A DNA stretch of 64,000 nucleotides, taken from assembly GCA_965653565.1 (NCBI GenBank), contig CBFHAI010000003.1, positions 1 through 64,000 of the forward strand, in the 5' to 3' direction. The notes under the pieces are model-generated. The model ran no database searches. It saw nothing but the letters and a program-made list of their open reading frames with translations, and had not been told where the DNA came from. The stretch is from JALCLA01 sp965653565. Lineage in GTDB: Bacteria > Pseudomonadota > Gammaproteobacteria > Xanthomonadales > Xanthomonadaceae. Shown here one piece after another: positions 18,542-27,801 of the stretch (position 1 is its first letter; every line of letters begins with the position of its first letter). The position numbers and the translations under genes were made by a program.

Positions 18542-20725
18542 ATGCTAAATCGATACCTTATCCCGGCCGCGGTGGCGGCAAGTTTGCTGCTGCGCGTGCA
18601 AGCGCTCCCGGCAGCTCCGATCGCGACCGGAGGCGACCATTCCTGCACCGTCAAAGCCTCCGGTGGCGTCGCATGTTGGGGCTCGACATCCGAAAGCGCG
18701 GCGCACGAGCCGATCGATATCGCCGGAGTCGCTTCGGCCACCGATGTCGCCGTGGGCGCCCAACACGCCTGCGCCCTCACCGCGACGAAGGAGGTGTATT
18801 GCTGGGGCTATAACGGCTCCGGCGAACTGGGCACGGGCGACACGGTCCACAGCAGTGCCGCCCGAAAAGTGGTTGGTTTGCCGCCGGCCGATTCGATCAC
18901 GGCGGGCACGTCTCACACCTGTGCGAAGACCGGCACCACCGCATGGTGTTGGGGCGACAACAGTTTCGCGCAGCTTGGCGTCAACCCGGCTACGGCCGGT
19001 GAATTCTCGGTTACACCGATCCAGGTGACGTTGGGCAACGGTGTGGGATCCATCGCGACCGGCGCGTTCCATACTTGCGCGGCCAAGACCGGCATCCCCG
19101 CGAGATTGTTCTGCTGGGGGCGAAATCAAGCAGGACAACTCGGACTTGGCGATACCGCAGATCGACTGGCACCCACCGAGGTGAATCTGCCAAATAGTCC
19201 TGTCTTCCTTGCTGCAGGCACCGACCATACGTGCACAACGGTTTTCAATGCGGGCTTGTTCTGCTGGGGCGCCAACGATCTTGGTCAGTTAGCAACCGGC
19301 AATGCCAACGACGCCTTTGTACCGGTGCAGACATTGTGGGATGCCCCACTCAAGCGGTTGGCTGCAGGCGAGCGGGTCACCTGCGCCATCGACGCGAACG
19401 ATGCGGCGTGGTGCTGGGGTTCGGGCGCGCAAGGCCAGCTCGGGAACGGTTCGGTGATGAGTCGCGACGAGCCGCAGATCGTCCCCGGCCTGTTCGCCGA
19501 GATCGCTGTCGGCGACGATCACGTATGCGCCAGAACGCTCGGCGATGAAACCTCCTGCTGGGGCTCCAACACGTTCGGACAGCTCGGCATCGGCGGAGAC
19601 AGCTCGCGGGCGGCGGCACCGCAAAAAATCGATGGCTTTGTCGGGGCATTGGTATCGGTCGGTCGACGCCATGTATGCGCGACCCAAGGGCAGACGGTCC
19701 AGTGTTGGGGTGACAACGTTTGGGGCCAGCTCGGAAACGGAAGTCGCGAACCCGCGCTGCAACCTGCGCAGGTCGGGTTCGGATCGGGCACCGTCACGTC
19801 GCTCGCCTCCGGCGAACGACACACTTGCGCGATTCGCAACGGTTTGGTCTGGTGCTGGGGCTTCAACGATTTCGGTCAGCTCGGGCGCGCGGGCGGTGCA
19901 AGCGATTTGCCGGTGCAAGCCGATCTCCCATCGACCGGCTACACGGAAGTGGCGGCCGGGTTGCTGCACACCTGCGCCATACACGGGGCGAGCGGACGCG
20001 TCTGGTGCTGGGGCTATAACCTTTACGGTCAACTCGGCCAGGTCGGCGAGGGAGGTCCAACGCCAACGGAGGTGCCCGGCACCTATGGCAATGCGATGTC
20101 GATCGTCAGCGGCCGCTATCACACTTGTTTGCTGGACGCGGACTCGGATGTTTATTGCTGGGGCAATAACGATCTCGGACAGGCCGGCAACGGAACTTTC
20201 TCAAGCGCTGCAACTGCGACGCTCGTGGCCGGACTGCCGAGCAACGCCCTGAGCGTGGCCGCGAGCGCAACGAATACCTGCGCATCCACGTTTAGCGGCG
20301 GACTCTTCTGCTGGGGCCAGCGAGGGTTGTTGGGCACGGATGATCCGGGTTTGATCAATCCGAGTGCCGTTCCCGTGCAAGCCGAGATTCCTGCTCATCT
20401 TTTCGAGTTGACCGCAGGCGAGAATCACATGTGCGCGCGACGCAACTCCTCCGGCCAGGTCTGGTGCTGGGGTCAGAACGGTGACGGACAACTGGGCATC
20501 GGTTCCTACAACGGACGCCTGGTGCCTACGCCGTTGCAGCATTCCATGGGAGTCATTTCGACGATGTCCGCAGGCGGCAACACGACTTGCGCCGTCGCTA
20601 CAGAAGGATTGCATTGCTGGGGCGACGGCGAATACGGCCAGCTCGCCGATTTCGACCCAGGCTACCGGTTGATTCCGACTGCGTTGCCGCTGGCGGGGCT
20701 GTTCACCGACGGATTTGAAGACTAA
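18542..20725 (+). CDS. Secreted RCC1-repeat (beta-propeller) protein with GFE tail
   Basis: 727 residues from ATG 18542, with a good AAGGAG ribosome binding site 8 bases upstream. A signal peptide (LIPAAVAASLLLRVQALPA) precedes 14 copies of the RCC1-type unit with C-W-G at its core (for example YCWGYNGSGELG, FCWGRNQAGQLG, WCWGQNGDGQLG), each preceded by an H-T/S-C-A-like segment. Two Cys per unit suggest a disulfide per blade, as expected outside the cytoplasm. Fourteen units would make two seven-bladed propellers. The protein ends LFTDGFED. The ligand is unknown. Confidence 0.85.
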   Translation: MLNRYLIPAAVAASLLLRVQALPAAPIATGGDHSCTVKASGGVACWGSTSESAAHEPIDIAGVASATDVAVGAQHACALTATKEVYCWGYNGSGELGTGDTVHSSAARKVVGLPPADSITAGTSHTCAKTGTTAWCWGDNSFAQLGVNPATAGEFSVTPIQVTLGNGVGSIATGAFHTCAAKTGIPARLFCWGRNQAGQLGLGDTADRLAPTEVNLPNSPVFLAAGTDHTCTTVFNAGLFCWGANDLGQLATGNANDAFVPVQTLWDAPLKRLAAGERVTCAIDANDAAWCWGSGAQGQLGNGSVMSRDEPQIVPGLFAEIAVGDDHVCARTLGDETSCWGSNTFGQLGIGGDSSRAAAPQKIDGFVGALVSVGRRHVCATQGQTVQCWGDNVWGQLGNGSREPALQPAQVGFGSGTVTSLASGERHTCAIRNGLVWCWGFNDFGQLGRAGGASDLPVQADLPSTGYTEVAAGLLHTCAIHGASGRVWCWGYNLYGQLGQVGEGGPTPTEVPGTYGNAMSIVSGRYHTCLLDADSDVYCWGNNDLGQAGNGTFSSAATATLVAGLPSNALSVAASATNTCASTFSGGLFCWGQRGLLGTDDPGLINPSAVPVQAEIPAHLFELTAGENHMCARRNSSGQVWCWGQNGDGQLGIGSYNGRLVPTPLQHSMGVISTMSAGGNTTCAVATEGLHCWGDGEYGQLADFDPGYRLIPTALPLAGLFTDGFED

Positions 20726-20735
20726 CGTGCGGTGA

Positions 20736-20763
20736 CGGGCGCGGTGAAAAAATACCGCGTCCG
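20736..20763. terminator. Likely bidirectional terminator
   Basis: Stem CGGGCGCGGT / ACCGCGTCCG (10 base pairs with one G-T wobble) around an A-rich loop GAAAAAAT. It lies between the ends of the convergent RCC1 gene and sigma factor gene. There is no long T tract. Confidence 0.5.
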
Positions 20764-20764
20764 C

Positions 20765-21325
20765 TCAACGCAAATTTTCGGCCAGCCACTCGCGCGCGTT
20801 GTGCCAGTCGCGCTGCACGCTGCGCAGCGCCATGTCGAGCGTGTCGGCCGTTTCCTGATCGCTCAGACCGGCGAAGAATCGGCATTCCACGACGCGCGCC
20901 CAGCGCGGATTGATCTTCTCCAGGCGGCCCAGCGCGTCGTCGATCGAGAGCAGCGATTCGTAGTTATCGAGCGCGGCAACGCCATGATGCGAATCGATCG
21001 ATTCGTGCTGCTCGTGCCCACCGCGCTTTTGCGCCAGCCGGGTGCGCGCCTGATCACACAGCACATTGCGCATGATGCGGCTCGCCAGCGCATAGAAATG
21101 CTGTCGGTTAGTGATCTCCACGCCCTCGCTATGAATGCGTTCCACCAGCCGGAAATAGGCTTCGTGCACCAGGCCGGTGGGACTCATCGTCACCTGACGC
21201 GCCTCGCCCGCCATGTTCTTCGCGGCAAGCTTCTTGAGGTCCAAGTAAACCTCTTCCATCAATTTGGAAAGAGCGTTGCGATCCTCGGGAGAAGCGCGCA
21301 CAAGATCCGTGATGTCTTTGCTCAT
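20765..21325 (-). CDS. ECF sigma factor, ECF43-like (TIGR02999 type)
   Basis: 186 residues from ATG 21325; an ATG five codons upstream (21340) is an alternative. Region 2 includes SPTGLVHEAYFRLVERI and region 4 the helix-turn-helix ECRFFAGLSDQETADTLDMA. The acidic patch typical of region 2.2 is missing, with Thr50 in S-P-T-G-L-V-H-E instead. In known ECF43 factors (Xanthomonas EcfK, Vibrio EcfP) a region-2.2 Thr is phosphorylated by a Ser/Thr kinase to allow core RNA polymerase binding. A kinase gene lies 1.1 kb away (22475), so regulation by phosphorylation is likely. No anti-sigma gene is next to it. Confidence 0.85.
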   Translation of the reverse strand: MSKDITDLVRASPEDRNALSKLMEEVYLDLKKLAAKNMAGEARQVTMSPTGLVHEAYFRLVERIHSEGVEITNRQHFYALASRIMRNVLCDQARTRLAQKRGGHEQHESIDSHHGVAALDNYESLLSIDDALGRLEKINPRWARVVECRFFAGLSDQETADTLDMALRSVQRDWHNAREWLAENLR

Positions 21326-21409
21326 GTCGGTCGCCGGCATGCATGCCGATTGGCGGAGTCGGCGACAGTTTACCGCAGTAGTCGTTAGGTACCCGAATGG
21401 CGGCGGATC

Positions 21410-21949
21410 ATGGAACGAACGGCTTTTGCATTTTCCCGCACTGGGGGATTTTCGCTGATCGAACTGATCATCTCCTTGGTAATACTGAGCCTCGTGCTGG
21501 CTTTTGCGCTGCCGAGCTTCGGCCGCGTGATCGCTTCGAACCGCGCTTCTTCGGGCGCCAACGAAATCCTGCGCGGTCTGTCGCTGGCGCGCCAGAACGC
21601 GCTGCAGACCGGCGCTAAGGTGATATTTCAGCCCGACACCGGGGGCTGGGCTGCGGGCTGGCAAGTCGCCCGCCTCGATGCCAACCCGAGCGATGGACAG
21701 CTCGAGGAAACGCTGCTGGCGCAATCGCAGTTCGTGCCCGACACGATCGAGATCACGGCCTGCGACTCGACCACGCAAAGCGATGGCGTGACGTTCAGCG
21801 CGCTCGGCCGCCCAGAGGGTCCGATCGTCGAACGCAAGCTGGTTATCCAGCCGCGTCCACATGCTAACGACGTGGCCCTGATGGTTTCCATCGCGCCGTC
21901 GGGTGCCGCGCGTGTCGTGTCCGGCGCCGACTGCATGGCTTCCAGCTGA
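21410..21949 (+). CDS. fimT: GspH/FimT-type pseudopilin
   Basis: 179 residues. Leader MERTAFAFSRTGG, then FSLIELIISLVILSLVLAFA with Glu at +5. The segment EILRGLSLARQNALQTGAKV is the GspH/FimT family signature (L-x-x-A-R-x-x-A). FimT/FimU proteins normally sit beside pilV; here the gene is 13 kb from pilV, divergent from the sigma factor. It may still supply the missing FimU-like subunit of the PilVWXE tip complex. The 84-base gap to the sigma gene must hold both promoters. Confidence 0.85.
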   Translation: MERTAFAFSRTGGFSLIELIISLVILSLVLAFALPSFGRVIASNRASSGANEILRGLSLARQNALQTGAKVIFQPDTGGWAAGWQVARLDANPSDGQLEETLLAQSQFVPDTIEITACDSTTQSDGVTFSALGRPEGPIVERKLVIQPRPHANDVALMVSIAPSGAARVVSGADCMASS

Positions 21950-22474
21950 AACGCTGCCCCTCTCCAACACGACAATCTGCGGACAGCCTGATGCTTACAT
22001 CCGAATAATGTTCGCGCGAAAAGTGTCGAGTTTCAGCGTGCTAGCAAGCCTCGAGCTGCCGTGTTTGCTCTGGCCGAGCATACCGCTTCACTGGGACCGA
22101 ATCGCACGCCTGCCCTTCGTGCAGGGCGTTAGATGCTGGGGCGACGGGGCAGTTGGGACACGACATCATACGCACGCAATCTGCCGGCTGCGGTGCTGGT
22201 ACTGAATTAAGACGCCGCGACGGTCCCTACGATGATGGCGACGGCATTCCCAATGATGACGATGCTAGTCCGACATCGCTTATCGGCGGCTGCGAGCCGG
22301 CTGCGTATTCCGACGCCTACGCAAACCAAGCTTTGCGCCCCGCCATCCCTGTTGTTCAGGAATAGCTCCACGCGCATGTGACGAGGGCCGACGGAGAATC
22401 CGATTCGGACCGGCTGTCCGGACGGTGACCGGCTTCGCGTTGCGTGTTCTGCGAATCGGTGGAAACTCTCGGCG
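21950..22474 (+). pseudogene. Relic zone with RCC1-like and thrombospondin type 3-like fragments
   Basis: No intact gene. In one frame at about 22128-22154 the sequence reads VRCWGDGAVG, close to the RCC1 core of nearby proteins. In the frame read at 22206-22280 it gives DGPYDDGDGIPNDDDASPTS, a good match to a thrombospondin type 3 calcium loop like the one at the left edge of the window. Neither has a start, signal peptide or tail. I read the stretch as decayed remains of surface-protein genes; the RCC1 match alone could be chance. Confidence 0.35.
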
Positions 22475-24790
22475 ATGAACGACGCGAACCCCCTCGGATG
22501 GCTGGTCACCGGTGGCGCGCTACTGGCGGTCTCCGATTCCGACCCGGCAGCCGCCGTCCGGCCGGTCGCGCCCAAAACTGTCGGCCCGTATCGGCTGCTG
22601 CGCGAAATCGCCAGCGGCGGCAGCGCGACCGTTTATCAGGCAGTGCGTTGCGACGGGCGTTTCGAGCAGAACGTCGCGATCAAGCTGGTCTACGCCCGCG
22701 GCGGCTGGAAGGAGCGCTTCCTGCTTGAGTGGCGAGCACTTGGCGCGCTGGAACATCCGTCCATCGTGCGGATCTTCGATGCCGGCGTCTGCGGAGACTT
22801 TCTGTGGCTGTCGATGGAATATGTCGAAGGGCAGCGCCTCGACGACCATTTTGCCGAAGGCGGCTGTCACTGGACGCGCCGGCTCGAGCTGCTGGGTTCG
22901 ATCGCTGGCGCGCTGGCGCATGCGCATGAACGTCAGGTCGTCCATGGAGACATCAAGCCTTGCAATATCCTGGTGGCGAGCGACGGGACGGCGAAGCTCG
23001 TTGATTTCGGCGTCGCGCGCCGGCTTAATGACGCCGACGCCTCGCGCTCCGGGTTCACGATGGCCTACGCGAGCCCAGAGCAACGGCGCGGCGAGCCGAT
23101 CACTACGCGCACCGACACCTTTCAACTCGCGCTCCTCGTAGAGCGGCTTGTCGGCTCCTCTAAGCCACTGCCGAAAACGGTCGCTGCCGCGCTGCAGGCG
23201 ATCATTGCGCGCGGCAAGACTGAACAGGACGCGGTGCGCTATGTCTCGGCGCTGGAATTGCAGCGCGACCTGTTCGCGCTCGCGCGAAACAGGCCGCCGG
23301 CGTGGTCGGGCATCCCCGGCTGGGCGCGTGTCGGCCTGCTGATCCGACGGCAAGGAAGCTATCGGCTGGCGGGGCTCGCGTTGCTCGTGCTGGCGGCGGC
23401 CATCGCAGCTTTCGAGCTCAATGCCCGGGATCGGGATCGCCAGCGGCTGGCCTCACTGGAAGCGGCGCGCGAAGTCGAAACCGAATTCATGGCCAATCTG
23501 ATGCGCACCGGCGCTCAGCTCGATCTGCCGCCACAGTCGAACACGCTGGTGGCGATGCTCGAAGTGGGTGGCAAACGCGTGCTTGAGATGTATCGCGACA
23601 AGCCGCTGGAACAAGGTCTGATCGTTGCCACACTGGCTGAAAATCTGTTGCGACTGGAACGCTGGGAGCAGGCAAAGACGCTGTTGCGGGAAGTCGACCA
23701 CGGCAAGCTCGACACGCAGGCGCCCGAACTCGCCTACCGTCTCTACCACTTGCAGGCCGTAGCCATTTCACACAGCGATGGCCCGGAACCGGCCAAGCGT
23801 GTACTCGATGCCGCTGACGAACTTTCGCTCGCCGCGCAGTTGCCATTGCACACTGCCGACTCCATGCGCCTGCTGCTGGCGAAAGTGCAGGTCGCGAGCG
23901 GCGCCGGGGATCGCGCTGCCGCTCGCGGCTATCTCGCCGCCGCCCTGCGCACCGCGGAAATCGGTCACCTCGACAATACCCGCGCTTTTGCCGATGTGCT
24001 TGAAGAAGCCGCGCAGTTCCATCAGCGCGAAGCCGAATACGATGTTGCCTTCGCCTACCAGTCTCGCGCCATCGCTTTGCTCGGCGGGTTGTTCGGCGAA
24101 GGCAGCCCGGCCGCTGCAAACGCTCGCCGCGGTTTGCTCTACATTCGCATGGGACGCGGCGACCCTGCCGCTCAAATGCGGCCCGCGCTTGCTGCCGAGA
24201 AGCAGGTGCTCATTGCGTTGTTCGGACCCAACAGCTCGGAGCTGATCGACATCTACGTGCTCGAACAGTACGTCGCCGTGAACGAGGGCGAATACGGTTT
24301 GGCGATTCAGGTGGCGGAAGATGCGCTCGATAATTCCCGCCAGAATTACCCGGAAGTGTCGATGCAGGTGGCATCGATGCGGCACAACCTGGGCGAAGCC
24401 TTGCTGGCCGCTGGCGAGTACGCCAGGGGCGCGCGCGAGTTGCAACGCACCGTCGAGTTACGCAGACAACTGGTTGATCCCAATCATCAGAGCTTGTTGT
24501 TGCTGCGTCCGATGCTGGAAGTGGCGAACTGCCACCTCGATGTGCCGACCGCGTCGACACATTTCGAACAGTCGATGGCGACTTATGCGCAACTCTATCC
24601 GCAGCGCAGTTTCCAGCATGCGTGGCTGGCGGCGGAATTCGCCCTGTGCGCATTGCAGAAGGGTCGTCGGGTCCAGGCCCGGCAGGTGATGGAGCGTTAT
24701 CCTTTGCTCGCTCAGGACTTGGCGCGCGGCGGCGACCGCTTGCGCAAGATAGAACGTGCCAGGCATGCGTTGGGCTTGTCGGCCCCGTGA
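22475..24790 (+). CDS. Membrane Ser/Thr protein kinase with C-terminal helical-repeat region
   Basis: 771 residues. The kinase domain spans about residues 38-270: Gly-rich loop IASGGSATVY (46-54), Lys70 in VAIKLV, catalytic HGDIKPCNIL (Asp159, Asn164), DFG at 177-179 and ASPEQ near 200. The catalytic Arg of HRD is Gly, as in kinases not needing activation-loop phosphorylation. One membrane helix lies at about 297-314 (YRLAGLALLVLAAAIAAFEL). The C-terminal 440 residues look all-helical and TPR-like and would face the periplasm. This layout accompanies ECF43 sigma factors, and the ECF gene at 20765 is its likely substrate. Interaction is inferred from context. Confidence 0.88.
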   Translation: MNDANPLGWLVTGGALLAVSDSDPAAAVRPVAPKTVGPYRLLREIASGGSATVYQAVRCDGRFEQNVAIKLVYARGGWKERFLLEWRALGALEHPSIVRIFDAGVCGDFLWLSMEYVEGQRLDDHFAEGGCHWTRRLELLGSIAGALAHAHERQVVHGDIKPCNILVASDGTAKLVDFGVARRLNDADASRSGFTMAYASPEQRRGEPITTRTDTFQLALLVERLVGSSKPLPKTVAAALQAIIARGKTEQDAVRYVSALELQRDLFALARNRPPAWSGIPGWARVGLLIRRQGSYRLAGLALLVLAAAIAAFELNARDRDRQRLASLEAAREVETEFMANLMRTGAQLDLPPQSNTLVAMLEVGGKRVLEMYRDKPLEQGLIVATLAENLLRLERWEQAKTLLREVDHGKLDTQAPELAYRLYHLQAVAISHSDGPEPAKRVLDAADELSLAAQLPLHTADSMRLLLAKVQVASGAGDRAAARGYLAAALRTAEIGHLDNTRAFADVLEEAAQFHQREAEYDVAFAYQSRAIALLGGLFGEGSPAAANARRGLLYIRMGRGDPAAQMRPALAAEKQVLIALFGPNSSELIDIYVLEQYVAVNEGEYGLAIQVAEDALDNSRQNYPEVSMQVASMRHNLGEALLAAGEYARGARELQRTVELRRQLVDPNHQSLLLLRPMLEVANCHLDVPTASTHFEQSMATYAQLYPQRSFQHAWLAAEFALCALQKGRRVQARQVMERYPLLAQDLARGGDRLRKIERARHALGLSAP

Positions 24791-24815
24791 GTCAGAGCAC
24801 GCGGCGATTCCCGAG

Positions 24816-25433
24816 TCAGCGAGGTACGGCGACCAGCGTGCGCGAGTCCAGGCAGGCCAGCACACGCCGCAAAGGCAGCTCCAATGTTTTCACGCCGGCC
24901 GCGTTGACGAAGACGTGCCATCCGGTCGTCGAACTGCGCCAGCACAGTTTCAGCCGGATCGGGTCGTGCTCTGGCGTGTGCCAGTCGAACAATGTACCGA
25001 TCGCCGGCAAACCTTCGATCGAAGTAACAGTCGAAGCTGCAAGTGCGGCAGCGCCGCAGTGCGATCCGCTTTCGAATTCCCGCCGCGCGCTGAACTCCCG
25101 CCCTGCGCTGTAGGCGGCCATAACATCGTGAAATGCGCGCTGCAGCAGTTCCGACACCATCGGAGCCAGTTCCAGCGACGCCACGGCCGAGGCGTAGGCC
25201 GTGGCCTCCCCCATGCCGGATGTTAACGCCCGTTCGACGAAGTCGTCACGCAACGCCGCTTCCGAGGTTTTCAATTTGCGCAAGCTACGATACACCGCGA
25301 GCCGTGTCGGACGGCTCGAGCGAAGAATGTCGGGATCGTCGATCAGTCGCTCGCGCGCCAGTTCGTGCGCGGAGCGACACAGCGCATCGAGGCGGTGCAG
25401 TTCGGTATCGTCGCGCAGGGTCGACGGCTTCAT
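24816..25433 (-). CDS. Unknown cytoplasmic protein, last gene of a signalling operon
   Basis: 205 residues from ATG 25433, which overlaps the stop of the preceding gene as ATGA. No signal peptide or membrane segment. The N-terminal half is helical and Arg/Leu-rich. The C-terminal end (IGTLFDWHTPEHDPIRLKLC, then WRSSTTGWHVFVNAAGVKTL) resembles the small beta-barrel at the end of DUF1631 proteins (V-E-F, R-x-R-L-x-W-x-S, F-V-N-x-x-G-x-K), which is PilZ-like. A role in the same signalling route as the hybrid kinase is inferred from the operon; direct c-di-GMP binding is not supported, because no RxxxR is obvious. Confidence 0.65.
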   Translation of the reverse strand: MKPSTLRDDTELHRLDALCRSAHELARERLIDDPDILRSSRPTRLAVYRSLRKLKTSEAALRDDFVERALTSGMGEATAYASAVASLELAPMVSELLQRAFHDVMAAYSAGREFSARREFESGSHCGAAALAASTVTSIEGLPAIGTLFDWHTPEHDPIRLKLCWRSSTTGWHVFVNAAGVKTLELPLRRVLACLDSRTLVAVPR

Positions 25434-25972
25434 CGATGAGCAGAGCCGTGGCGGCGGCCGGCCGGATGATAGGGCACGACGCGTTCCGTACTGAGTGTCG
25501 TTCCAACGGGTAGCGTCTTCCATTGGTTTCGCTTCAGCTCACGCTGTAGACGCGCGGTGAGCCGCGCGCGTTGCCCCAACGTGAAGGCAGTGGCTGGCGC
25601 ACGCGCCGATTCGGCCAGTTCGAGCGCAACTCTCACCAAAGACAGGTGCTCGCGGTAGTCGAACCGCAGTTCGCGGCCGACGCAACGCAGTGCCAGCCAC
25701 TGCCCGCGGGCACCCCCGTGCAACAGCGCAGCCATGCCGGGCGGCAGCGCGCAGATATCACCGGCTTCCAGTGGCAAGGTGGTTTCGGCGGTTTCCAGCA
25801 CGCACGAGGGCCGCGCAGCCATCAACAGCCAAGACGAGTAGGACGTGGCTATCTGCAAAGCTGCGCGTATTGCGCCCTCGTGCAGTTCGAAACAAGCGAT
25901 CGGCGTTTCCAGGTCGCTGGTGACCGCGCAGCCGGCCCGGTCGAGGTAGGCGACGCTGCGGACTGCACTCAT
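25430..25972 (-). CDS. Unknown protein with cupin/AraC-N-like domain, middle of signalling operon
   Basis: 180 residues, overlapping the hybrid kinase stop by 4 bases upstream and the next gene by 4 downstream. The first 110 residues look like a small beta-barrel sensing domain (FELHEGAIRAALQIATSYSS; LPLEAGDICALPPGMAALLH), the pattern of cupin or AraC N-terminal domains in which L-x-x-G-D-x-x-x-L-P-P is common. No DNA-binding helix-turn-helix follows; the C-terminal 60 residues are Arg-rich and helical. No family is recognised. Confidence 0.6.
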   Translation of the reverse strand: MSAVRSVAYLDRAGCAVTSDLETPIACFELHEGAIRAALQIATSYSSWLLMAARPSCVLETAETTLPLEAGDICALPPGMAALLHGGARGQWLALRCVGRELRFDYREHLSLVRVALELAESARAPATAFTLGQRARLTARLQRELKRNQWKTLPVGTTLSTERVVPYHPAGRRHGSAHR

Positions 25973-27801
25973 CCGGCACCGCCCGCGACATGGCGCAGCG
26001 ATGTCGGTGTCACGTTCGATATCGGGGTGCGATCAGTCCAGCGCGCCAGCATGCGCGACAGCGCGCTGATCTCGATCGGCTTGCCGAGATGATCGTCCAT
26101 GCCGGCCTCCAGACAGCGCTCGCGATCACCGGGCATCGCGTTCGCCGTGACAGCGAGGATCGGTGTGCGGCTCAGTTGGTGTTCGCGCTCATGCAAACGC
26201 ATGACACGTGTGGCCGAAAAACCATCGACGTCCGGCATCTGACAGTCCATCAGCACCACGTCGAAGCTGAGTCTGCGCAGTAGATCGATGGCCTCGCGCC
26301 CGCCGCCTGCGAGCGTGACCTTGCAGCCGAGTTTCTCCAGCGACAACTGGCCGGCGTAGCGGTTGATGGCGATGTCGTCGACGAGCAGCACGCGCAAGCC
26401 GTCGAAGCGCGCCGGCGCTTCGTTGCGCAATTCGATCAACGGTCCTGAGCTGAAGTCACCGACCGCTTCACCGGGTACGGCGAGCGCGGCGCGGATCGCA
26501 GCGTGCGCAGCGGCGTCGCGCAGCGCGCGCGGCGCAAGCGCGATGCGATCGTCGTCGTCGCCTTCGGACAATCCTTCGGTGGTTTCTCCCAACAGCAGCA
26601 CGCGCAACTGGCCGAAGCCTTCCTCGCTGAGCACCGGCCGCGTCACCGCCGGCGCCGTGCGCGCTGCACTGGCGAGGTCGAGCACGAGCAGGTCGGGCAG
26701 GGCCGCCGCGCCGCGTACGCCGAGCGTGGTCCGCAACATCGACAGCGTTTCGAAAGCGGTGCCGACCGCAGTGCACCGGATGTCGAGATCGGCCAGATTC
26801 CGCGTCCAGCTTTCCCGCACGGCGTCGTCGCGCGTCAGCAACAGCGCACTGCGTTCGCGTCCCGTGCCGGGAGCCTCGCCCGGGGCACGCAGAAACGGCA
26901 GCGTGAACCAGAACGTCGAGCCGCGGGCGAGCGCCGACTCCACGCCGATCCGCCCGCCCATCGCATCCACGATGCGGCGGCAGATCGCCAGGCCAAGGCC
27001 CGTGCCGCCGTGCGTGCGCGCCATCGACGCGTCGGCCTGAGCAAAGGGCTGGAACAGCCGCGCGGCCGCATCCGGCGTGATGCCCGGGCCGGTGTCGCGC
27101 ACGGCGATGCGCAGCGTGCGGTGGCTGCGATCTTCCGACAGCTGGGAAATCTCGACTGACACTTCGCCACGCGCAGTGAACTTGATGGCGTTGCCGACAA
27201 GGTTCGTGACCACCTGCCGCAGTCGCAACGCATCGCCGCGGACCACCGGCGGCGTGCCTGCATCTACGTCGCAGCGTAGCCGCAGGCTTTTGGCGTCAGC
27301 CGATCGCTTCATCAGCGTGACCACCGACTGCACGATCTCGATCGGCCGCATCGAGGCGGTCTCCAATTGCATGGCGCCGACTTCGAGCCGCGAAAAATCC
27401 AGTACATCATTGACGATGCGGCGCATTTCCCGGGCCGACTCGAATGCCGCCGCCATCTGGTGCCGCAATTCGTCCTCCAGCGGACGCGCCAGGGCCAATT
27501 CAAGAATTGGCAGGATGCCGTTCAACGGCGTGCGGATTTCATGGCTCATCGTCGCCAGGAACTCGCCCTTCGCCATCGCCGCTGCTTCGGCCTCGCGCTT
27601 GGCTGCAAGCAATTCCGATTCGACCGCGCGCAAACGCGCGACTTCGCCGCCGAGTTCGTCGATCTGCTTACGGCCCAATTCGCGCGCGAACTCGGCTGCG
27701 CTCTTTTCTTCCTGCAGGCGGCGCAACTGCGCCTGCATTTTCTGCTGCGCGGCTTTGCGGCCGCGACCGAGCAGGTTGTCGATGAGGGAGCGCGTGGCCA
27801 T
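25969..27801 (-). CDS. Soluble hybrid histidine kinase with C-terminal receiver
   Basis: 610 residues from ATG 27801, chosen because MATRSLIDNLLGRGRK begins the recognisable protein; the frame is open 30 codons upstream. Residues 15-75 form a charged coiled coil with no membrane segment. Phosphoacceptor His87 is in MSHEIRTPLNGI; N box TNLVGNAIKFT (about 199-209), G1 VRDTGPGI (234), G2 GGTGLGLAICRR (265). A degenerate receiver-like part follows (RSALLLTRDD near 317, where the acidic pair is poorly kept), then a full receiver (LLVDDIAINR at 472, Asp519 in VVLMDCQMPD). It starts a three-gene ATGA-coupled operon. The output is unknown; no DNA-binding partner is adjacent. Confidence 0.88.
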   Translation of the reverse strand: MATRSLIDNLLGRGRKAAQQKMQAQLRRLQEEKSAAEFARELGRKQIDELGGEVARLRAVESELLAAKREAEAAAMAKGEFLATMSHEIRTPLNGILPILELALARPLEDELRHQMAAAFESAREMRRIVNDVLDFSRLEVGAMQLETASMRPIEIVQSVVTLMKRSADAKSLRLRCDVDAGTPPVVRGDALRLRQVVTNLVGNAIKFTARGEVSVEISQLSEDRSHRTLRIAVRDTGPGITPDAAARLFQPFAQADASMARTHGGTGLGLAICRRIVDAMGGRIGVESALARGSTFWFTLPFLRAPGEAPGTGRERSALLLTRDDAVRESWTRNLADLDIRCTAVGTAFETLSMLRTTLGVRGAAALPDLLVLDLASAARTAPAVTRPVLSEEGFGQLRVLLLGETTEGLSEGDDDDRIALAPRALRDAAAHAAIRAALAVPGEAVGDFSSGPLIELRNEAPARFDGLRVLLVDDIAINRYAGQLSLEKLGCKVTLAGGGREAIDLLRRLSFDVVLMDCQMPDVDGFSATRVMRLHEREHQLSRTPILAVTANAMPGDRERCLEAGMDDHLGKPIEISALSRMLARWTDRTPISNVTPTSLRHVAGGAG

